Positions 1-3,984 of a stretch of 6,229 nucleotides of DNA are shown here, piece by piece. This DNA comes from Gammaproteobacteria bacterium. Lineage in GTDB: Bacteria > Pseudomonadota > Gammaproteobacteria > Steroidobacterales > Steroidobacteraceae. Both the position numbers and the translations under genes were made by a program. The notes below the pieces were generated by a model. It was not told the DNA's origin, ran no database searches, and was given only the letters and a program-made list of their open reading frames with translations. The stretch covers positions 1-6,229 of the forward strand of contig JANXYA010000200.1 in assembly GCA_025350345.1 (NCBI GenBank). The letters run 5' to 3'. Each line of letters starts with the position of its first letter. The first letter of the stretch is position 1.

Positions 1-904
1 GCTGGAGATGCGCGTCGCGCAGCGCGGCCAGCTGACCCTCGGCCTGCGCGGCGAGACTCGCTCGGCTGACTATACCGACAGCTCCGATCCGGTGTTTCCG
101 CCTGCCAACGACCGCCTGCTCGGCGGGAACCTCTCCTGGCTGTGGCGCGCGAGCGATGCGCGGCAGTACTACCTGACGGTGGCGCGCGGCTACAAGGCGG
201 GCGGCTTCAACATCGGCGCCACCATTGATCGCGCGCAGCGCCGCTTCTTCCCCGAGACCCTGTGGAACCTGGAGGCGGGAGTGCGCGCGCGCAGCGCGAC
301 GGGGAATCTGGACGTGCAGGCGGACGTGTACGCGATGCGGCGAGTGGACATGCAGGTGTACACCTCGCGCCAGCTGCTGCCCAACAATCCCCTGACCTAT
401 GTTTTCTTCACGGGCAACGCGGCGCACGGCGACAACCTGGGGCTCGAGAGCGAGCTGCGCTGGCGTCCCGCTGCGCGCTGGTCGCTCTCCGCCTCGATGG
501 CGCTGCAGAGCACCCGCTACCTCGGATATGAGGCCGACGGCCTGGACCTGCGCGGCCGCGAGCAGGCCTTTGCGCCCGCCTGGCAGCTCAGCACCAGCGC
601 CGCCTATGAGCTTCCTGCGGGCTGGTTTGCGCGCGCCGATGTGCAGTCACAGGCAGGCTTTTACTTCAGCGCCAGCGACAACCAGCGCGCGGCCGCACGC
701 ACCCTTGTCAACCTGCGCCTGGGCTGGCGTCACGCGGGCTGGACGGCGAGCCTGTGGGCGCGCAATCTGCTGGACGAGCGCTATGCCGTGCAGGGTTTCT
801 ATTTTGGCGATGAGCCCCCCGACTTTCCCGTCAAGTCCTACCTGCAGAACGGCGATCCCCGGCAGCTGGGACTGACCGTTGGCTTCGATGCCGACCGTCA
901 CTGA
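1..904 (+). CDS. TonB-dependent outer-membrane receptor, C-terminal beta-barrel part (5' truncated by window)
   Basis: The reading frame is open from the window edge (codons from base 2) to TGA at 902-904, so only the last 300 residues are seen; the signal peptide, TonB box and plug lie upstream. The visible part has the alternating aromatic/polar strands of a TonB-dependent receptor barrel. Family-typical landmarks are 'ARGYKAGGFNIG' (about 180-225), 'PETLWNLEAGVRA' (about 250-290), 'GLESELRWRP' (about 440-470), 'LWARNLLDERYAVQGFYFG' (about 755-810) and a terminal strand 'QLGLTVGF'. Such receptors import scarce substrates (iron chelates, vitamins, glycans) across the outer membrane using TonB-ExbBD energy. 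The substrate cannot be read from the barrel. The tightly linked transporter and kinase downstream suggest a vitamin, probably thiamine. The chain ends five residues after the final-strand Phe rather than on it, which is mildly unusual. The family call is secure; the substrate is inference. Confidence 0.93.
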   Translation, partial: LEMRVAQRGQLTLGLRGETRSADYTDSSDPVFPPANDRLLGGNLSWLWRASDARQYYLTVARGYKAGGFNIGATIDRAQRRFFPETLWNLEAGVRARSATGNLDVQADVYAMRRVDMQVYTSRQLLPNNPLTYVFFTGNAAHGDNLGLESELRWRPAARWSLSASMALQSTRYLGYEADGLDLRGREQAFAPAWQLSTSAAYELPAGWFARADVQSQAGFYFSASDNQRAAARTLVNLRLGWRHAGWTASLWARNLLDERYAVQGFYFGDEPPDFPVKSYLQNGDPRQLGLTVGFDADRH

Positions 905-906
905 GG
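903..906 (+). promoter_or_regulatory. Ribosome binding site for the PnuC-family gene
   Basis: A GAGG core overlaps the TGA stop of the receptor gene and lies 7 nt before the GTG at 914. It supports that start and suggests translation coupled to termination of the receptor gene. Confidence 0.55.
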
Positions 907-913
907 CGCGCCC

Positions 914-1519
914 GTGCAGGCGCTGATCGTGTCGCTGCAGCACGCCCTGCGCGAGCTCAGGCCGCTGGAAGTGATCGCGGTCGTCTCGGGCATCGCTTAC
1001 GTGCTGCTGATCCTCCGTCGCCAGCGCTGGGGCTGGGTGGCAGGCGCGTTGAGTTCATCCATCTACGTGCTGCTCTCCGCGCGGGCGCGCCTGCCGATGC
1101 AATCGCTCCTGCAGTGCTACTACGTCGTCATGTCGGTGTACGGATGGGTCAGCTGGACGCGCAATGCCGCCGAGCAGGGCGGGCGCATCTTCCGCTGGCC
1201 GGCACGCCGCCACCTCTACGCGGTGGGGCTGATCGGCGTGGCGAGCCTGCTGAGCGCGCGATTCCTGGCGCGCGAGACGGGAGCGGCCTGGCCGCTGCTC
1301 GATTCCTTAAGCACCTGGACCAGCTTCGTGGCGACGTGGCTGGTGGCGCGCTCGGTGCTGGAAAACTGGCTCTACTGGATCGGCGCGGACATCATCATGG
1401 TGTTCCTGTTTGCGCGCCAGGGCTATCCCTTCACCGCGGGCCTGTTTCTCACCTACCTGGCCGTCAGCTGCTTTGGCCTGCGCGGCTGGTGGCAGCGCTA
1501 TTGCCGCCAGAGTGGCTGA
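914..1519 (+). CDS. PnuC/PnuT-family vitamin transporter (thiamine predicted from context)
   Basis: This is a 201-residue hydrophobic protein with about seven predicted membrane segments (roughly residues 17-35, 39-56, 65-81, 101-118, 127-146, 151-167, 172-190). Family hallmarks are visible: 'YGWVSW' at 76-81, 'LLDSLSTWTSFVATWLVARSV' around 128-148 and 'ENWLYWIGAD' at 150-159, followed by a glycine-rich last helix. PnuC proteins are inner-membrane facilitators for nicotinamide riboside; the paralogue PnuT carries thiamine, and both rely on a cytoplasmic kinase to trap the substrate. The gene starts with GTG at 914, 9 nt after the receptor stop and behind a GAGG ribosome site, and its 3' end overlaps the kinase gene. 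The kinase is APH-fold and not the P-loop type used for nicotinamide riboside, which favours PnuT. The family call is firm; the thiamine assignment is inference. Confidence 0.88.
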   Translation: MQALIVSLQHALRELRPLEVIAVVSGIAYVLLILRRQRWGWVAGALSSSIYVLLSARARLPMQSLLQCYYVVMSVYGWVSWTRNAAEQGGRIFRWPARRHLYAVGLIGVASLLSARFLARETGAAWPLLDSLSTWTSFVATWLVARSVLENWLYWIGADIIMVFLFARQGYPFTAGLFLTYLAVSCFGLRGWWQRYCRQSG

Positions 1520-2345
1520 ATCCCCGCCAGCGCGGACGCCAGGCCCCGGCGCCCTCGCGCTGGTGCCGGGCCTGGAAGCCGGGGCGGCGCCGCTGCGGAT
1601 CGAGCGCCTCTGCGGCGGCAGCGTCAACGACAGCTGGCGCGTGGATACCACTGCTGGTCGCTTCGTGCTGCGTCTCGACGGCGCGGCGTGGCGCCGCCCG
1701 GGTGTGGATCGCGCGCGCGAGGTGCGGCTCCACGCGGCCGCGGCGCACGGCGGCCTGGCTCCGCGCCTGATCGTGCATTCTGCTGCGGAGGGTGCGCAGG
1801 TGAGCGAATACGTGACCGGCCAGGACTGGAGCGCAGCGGATTTCGAAGCGGCCGCGCAGCTGGAACGCCTCGGGGAGCGCCTGCGGCACCTGCACGCCCT
1901 GCCGGTACCCGCCGGGCTGGGCGGGTTCGATCCGCAAGCCTGCGCGCGCGATTACCTGGGCCGGCTTGGCAGCGGCGTGGACGAGCGTGCGCGCGCCGCG
2001 GCCGTCGTGAAGGCGGTGGGCGAGGCGGCCGCGACGGTGGCGCAGACGTCCACGCACGAGTGCATCATTCATGGTGACCTGGTGCACGGCAACCTGCGCG
2101 AGGGGACACGCCTGTGGCTGCTCGACTGGGAATACGCGCAGCTCGCCGATCCCCTTTACGATGCCGCCTGCGTGCTGGCCTACTACCCGCCTGCGCGCAC
2201 GCGGCAGGCGCGAGTGCTCGCCGCCGCCGGGTTGCCGGATCGGCCGGACGGGCTCGCGGCGGCAATCTATGTGTACGAGGCGCTCACCTGGCTGTGGCGT
2301 CTCGCCCGGGGTGAGCGGGGGCGGGCCCCGGCCAGCGAGCGCTGA
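1512..2345 (+). CDS. APH/choline-kinase-fold small-molecule kinase, probable thiamine kinase (ThiK-like)
   Basis: From the GTG at 1512 this is a 277-residue protein, close to the size of E. coli thiamine kinase. The N-lobe has the nucleotide-loop pattern 'GGSVNDSW' (35-42) and 'RFVLRLDG' (50-57), where Arg54 sits at the usual ATP-lysine position, as in other choline-kinase-like members; Glu70 in 'RAREVRLH' is the likely partner helix residue. The C-lobe has the catalytic motif 'HGDLVHGNL' (His187, Asp189, Asn194) and the metal-binding 'LLDWEYAQLADPLYDAA' (Asp205, Glu207), very like the 'LIDWEYAG' region I recall for ThiK. The predicted reaction is ATP-dependent phosphorylation of thiamine to thiamine monophosphate in the cytoplasm, trapping vitamin brought in by the preceding transporter. 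The start overlaps the transporter's 3' end by 8 nt with no clear ribosome site, so coupled translation is likely. GTG at 1563 is an alternative start. The fold is secure; the substrate is inferred. Confidence 0.85.
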   Translation: MAESPPARTPGPGALALVPGLEAGAAPLRIERLCGGSVNDSWRVDTTAGRFVLRLDGAAWRRPGVDRAREVRLHAAAAHGGLAPRLIVHSAAEGAQVSEYVTGQDWSAADFEAAAQLERLGERLRHLHALPVPAGLGGFDPQACARDYLGRLGSGVDERARAAAVVKAVGEAAATVAQTSTHECIIHGDLVHGNLREGTRLWLLDWEYAQLADPLYDAACVLAYYPPARTRQARVLAAAGLPDRPDGLAAAIYVYEALTWLWRLARGERGRAPASER

Positions 2346-2390
2346 CCGGTCCGCATTCCTTGGGCATTGCTCCGCGCCACTGGCATCCGG

Positions 2391-2404
2391 GCCGTCCTGA
2401 CGGC
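2391..2404 (+). repeat. Short perfect inverted repeat between kinase and ferredoxin genes
   Basis: GCCGTC and GACGGC flank two bases (CT) in the 96-nt gap 2346-2441. As RNA it would fold as a 5-bp stem with a 4-nt loop. AAACTAA follows instead of a T-run, so it is not a standard intrinsic terminator. It could be an operator half-site pair or a weak transcript end. I see no convincing -35/-10 pair in the rest of the gap. Confidence 0.3.
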
Positions 2405-2431
2405 AAACTAACGCGCCCCGCTGCAATCGCC

Positions 2432-2435
2432 GGAG
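2432..2435 (+). promoter_or_regulatory. Ribosome binding site that decides the ferredoxin start
   Basis: GGAG lies 6 nt before the ATG at 2442. Two TTG codons in the same frame at 2436 and 2439 are too close to this site to be used, so ATG 2442 is preferred. Confidence 0.6.
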
Positions 2436-2441
2436 TTGTTG

Positions 2442-2756
2442 ATGCCCTTGCTGCATGTCGTGAATCGTGACGGTGTCGAGCAGGATGTCCAGGCCACGAG
2501 TGGTGGGGTGCTCATGGAGACGCTCCGCGACATGGACGATGGGGTCATGGCGATCTGCGGCGGCATGTGCTCCTGTGCCACCTGTCATGTGTACGTGGAC
2601 GAGGCCTGGGTAGCCAGGCTTCCTGCGGCCATGTCGGATGAGACCGACATGCTCAAGGACCTCAGCTCCTATCGCCCCAACTCGCGACTGTCCTGCCAGC
2701 TCCAGCTCACCGACGCGCTCGACGGCCTGCGCGTCGCGATCGCGCCAGAGGAGTAG
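2442..2756 (+). CDS. Adrenodoxin/putidaredoxin-type [2Fe-2S] ferredoxin
   Basis: This is a 104-residue protein with the complete cluster signature C-x5-C-x2-C-x36-C: Cys39, Cys45, Cys48 and Cys85. The motif 'CGGMCSCATCHVYVD' and the final 'RLSCQL' are typical of ISC-type and P450-partner ferredoxins. An extra cysteine, Cys43, lies within the cluster loop. 'DETDMLKDL' (66-74) matches the acidic helix that docks redox partners in this family. The protein would be a soluble cytoplasmic one-electron carrier between an NAD(P)H-ferredoxin reductase and an acceptor such as a cytochrome P450 or other oxygenase; no reductase, P450 or iron-sulfur assembly gene is in the window, so its partner is unknown. 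The 'GGVLMETLRDMDDGVMAICGG' segment looks more like P450-associated ferredoxins than the Isc-operon Fdx. It probably shares a transcript with the next gene, 26 nt downstream. Confidence 0.94.
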   Translation: MPLLHVVNRDGVEQDVQATSGGVLMETLRDMDDGVMAICGGMCSCATCHVYVDEAWVARLPAAMSDETDMLKDLSSYRPNSRLSCQLQLTDALDGLRVAIAPEE

Positions 2757-2772
2757 GCGCCGCAGCGGCGCC
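2756..2772 (+). repeat. Perfect 7-bp GC hairpin between the ferredoxin and RraB-like genes
   Basis: GGCGCCG and CGGCGCC surround a 3-nt loop (CAG). The stem begins on the last base of the ferredoxin stop codon and ends next to the GGA that probably serves as ribosome site (2773-2775) for the GTG at 2783. No T-run follows, so it is not a canonical terminator. It may protect or cleave the transcript between the two genes or limit ribosome access; chance in GC-rich DNA is also possible. Confidence 0.5.
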
Positions 2773-2782
2773 GGAAACACCC

Positions 2783-3208
2783 GTGCAGGTCTTCAGCTGG
2801 TTGCTGGTGGGCGCGGCGGTGGTGGCCGTGCTGCGGATCTACTTCACCGTGCGGAAACTGCGCGCGCAGCAGAGGGACGACTGGGATGAAAAGCTGGTGA
2901 AGAACCTGCGGGCCCAGGGCGGTGACCCGTTCAGCCCCTACGAGGTAGATTTCTTCTTCGACCTGCCGGACGAGGCGGCCTGTGAAAAAGTCGCCGCGCT
3001 GCTGCGCACGCGCGACTACGCCATCGACTTTCGCCGCGTCGACCCGGACCGGGGCGATCGCTATACCCTGCACGCGCTCAAGTCAGTGCGCGTCTCGGTG
3101 CCGGAGATGCAGGCCCTGACGCGCGAACTGTCGGCGCTGGCGGTGCACCACGGCGGGCGTTATGACGGCTGGGCCACCGCGGGCATCACGCGCAGCGCGC
3201 AGCGCTAG
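2783..3208 (+). CDS. RraB-family (ribonuclease E inhibitor-like) protein with an N-terminal membrane helix
   Basis: This is a 141-residue protein. Residues about 4-20 (SWLLVGAAVVAVLRIYF) form one hydrophobic helix followed by a basic stretch (RKLRAQQR), suggesting a single inner-membrane anchor with the rest in the cytoplasm. Residues about 35-132 match the RraB fold: 'GGDPFSPYEVDFFFDLP' (46-62) parallels the 'GSDPDALYTIEHHL' stretch I recall in E. coli RraB, the middle has the 'A..LRTRDYAIDFRRVD' pattern, and the end carries the hallmark 'HGGRYDGWAT' (123-132). RraB in E. coli binds and inhibits the RNase E degradosome; many family members are uncharacterised, so function here is only family-level. 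Start is GTG 2783, with a modest GGA site 7 nt upstream. Canonical RraB has no membrane helix and an acidic tail, which is missing here. It ends 9 bp from the convergent gpmA stop. Confidence 0.8.
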   Translation: MQVFSWLLVGAAVVAVLRIYFTVRKLRAQQRDDWDEKLVKNLRAQGGDPFSPYEVDFFFDLPDEAACEKVAALLRTRDYAIDFRRVDPDRGDRYTLHALKSVRVSVPEMQALTRELSALAVHHGGRYDGWATAGITRSAQR

Positions 3209-3217
3209 GGCCCGCCT

Positions 3218-3970
3218 TCAGGCCGGCTTCTCGGTTTGCCGGCGGACCGCCTCGGCCGCGGCCTTGACTGCCTCCTCATCTCCCAGGTAGCGGCTCGCCC
3301 GCGGCCGCAGCGCCCCGTCCAGTTCATACAGCAGTGGAATGCCGGTGGGGATGTTCAGTTCAACCACGGCAGTCTCCGACAGCTCATCGAGCATCATGAC
3401 GAGGGCACGCAGGCTGTTGCCATGTGCCACGATCATGACGTTGCGCCCCGCGCGCAGCTCGGGGGCGATGCGCCCCTCCCAGTAGGGCAGCACACGCGCG
3501 AGCGTATCTTTGAGCGACTCGGTGCTGGGCAGTTCGGCGGGCGGCACGAGCGCGTAGCGGCGGTCGCGGCGCGGGTGGCGCGGGTCATCCTGCGCCAGTG
3601 GCGGTGGCGGCGTGTCGAAGCTGCGGCGCCAGACCTTGACCTGCCCCTCGCCGTACTTCTCCACCGTCTGCTGCTTGTTCAGTCCCTGCAGTGCACCGTA
3701 GTGACGCTCGTTCAGGCGCCAGTCGCGCTCGACCGGCAGCCACAGCAGGTCCAGTTCCTCGAGTATCAGCCACTGCGTGCGGATCGCGCGCTTGAGCACC
3801 GAGGTGTAGACGACATCGGGTACCAGTCCCGCGCGCGCAATCTCGCGGCCTGCCAGGCGCGCTTCCTCGATGCCCTGGGCGGACAGATCCACGTCCGTCC
3901 ATCCGGTAAACAGATTCTCCAGGTTCCAGATGCTCTGGCCGTGGCGGACCATCAGCAGCTTGCCGGGCAC
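3218..3970 (-). CDS. gpmA: 2,3-bisphosphoglycerate-dependent phosphoglycerate mutase
   Basis: This enzyme interconverts 3-phosphoglycerate and 2-phosphoglycerate in glycolysis and gluconeogenesis, through a phosphohistidine intermediate, in the cytoplasm. Starting at GTG 3970 the protein is 250 residues, the same as E. coli GpmA. It has 'LLMVRHGQSIWN' with phospho-acceptor His10, 'ENLFTGWTDVDLS', 'LNERHYGALQGLNK' with acid/base Glu88, 'RRSFDTPPPPL', 'ESLKDTLARVLPYW' and 'VAHGNSLRALV' with His183, all typical of the dPGM family, and no catalytic residue is missing. An ATG at 3991 would add seven residues and overlap the upstream gene, but it has no ribosome site, whereas GGAGGG lies 6 nt before the GTG. 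The gene follows the NAD-glutamate dehydrogenase gene by 14 nt, so both probably share one mRNA. Confidence 0.97.
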   Translation of the reverse strand: MPGKLLMVRHGQSIWNLENLFTGWTDVDLSAQGIEEARLAGREIARAGLVPDVVYTSVLKRAIRTQWLILEELDLLWLPVERDWRLNERHYGALQGLNKQQTVEKYGEGQVKVWRRSFDTPPPPLAQDDPRHPRRDRRYALVPPAELPSTESLKDTLARVLPYWEGRIAPELRAGRNVMIVAHGNSLRALVMMLDELSETAVVELNIPTGIPLLYELDGALRPRASRYLGDEEAVKAAAEAVRRQTEKPA

Positions 3971-3976
3971 GGATGG

Positions 3977-3982
3977 CCCTCC
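3977..3982 (-). promoter_or_regulatory. Strong ribosome binding site for gpmA
   Basis: On the minus strand GGAGGG stands 6 nt before the GTG at 3970. It is the best Shine-Dalgarno match in the window, and it selects this start over the in-frame ATG at 3991, which lacks one. Confidence 0.75.
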
Positions 3983-3984
3983 GG

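Noticed and set aside
914..1519. Assignment of the transporter as PnuC for nicotinamide riboside
   Set aside because: It is possible by family, but no nicotinamide riboside kinase or NAD salvage gene is adjacent; the linked kinase and receptor fit thiamine better. It is kept as an alternative, not the call.
1512..2345. Kinase as an aminoglycoside-resistance enzyme
   Set aside because: The APH fold is shared by many housekeeping kinases. The DWEYA motif, the length and the operon with a vitamin transporter argue against an antibiotic role.
2360..2410. Possible sigma-70 promoter before the ferredoxin gene (TTGGGC or TTGCTC as -35)
   Set aside because: No plausible -10 hexamer lies 16-18 nt downstream of either; only the AT-richer AAACTAA is near and its spacing is wrong.
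1464..2780. 438-codon open frame on the minus strand over the kinase and ferredoxin genes
   Set aside because: It is antisense to two genes with clear motifs, has low-complexity Arg/Ala/Gly/His-rich composition and no recognisable domain. Long shadow frames are expected at this GC content.
3222..3243. GCCGGC...GCCGGC pair near the convergent gene ends, as a possible terminator
   Set aside because: The 10-nt loop is followed by GGACC with no T-run, and the pair lies mostly inside the gpmA coding end. GCCGGC is itself palindromic and common in such DNA.
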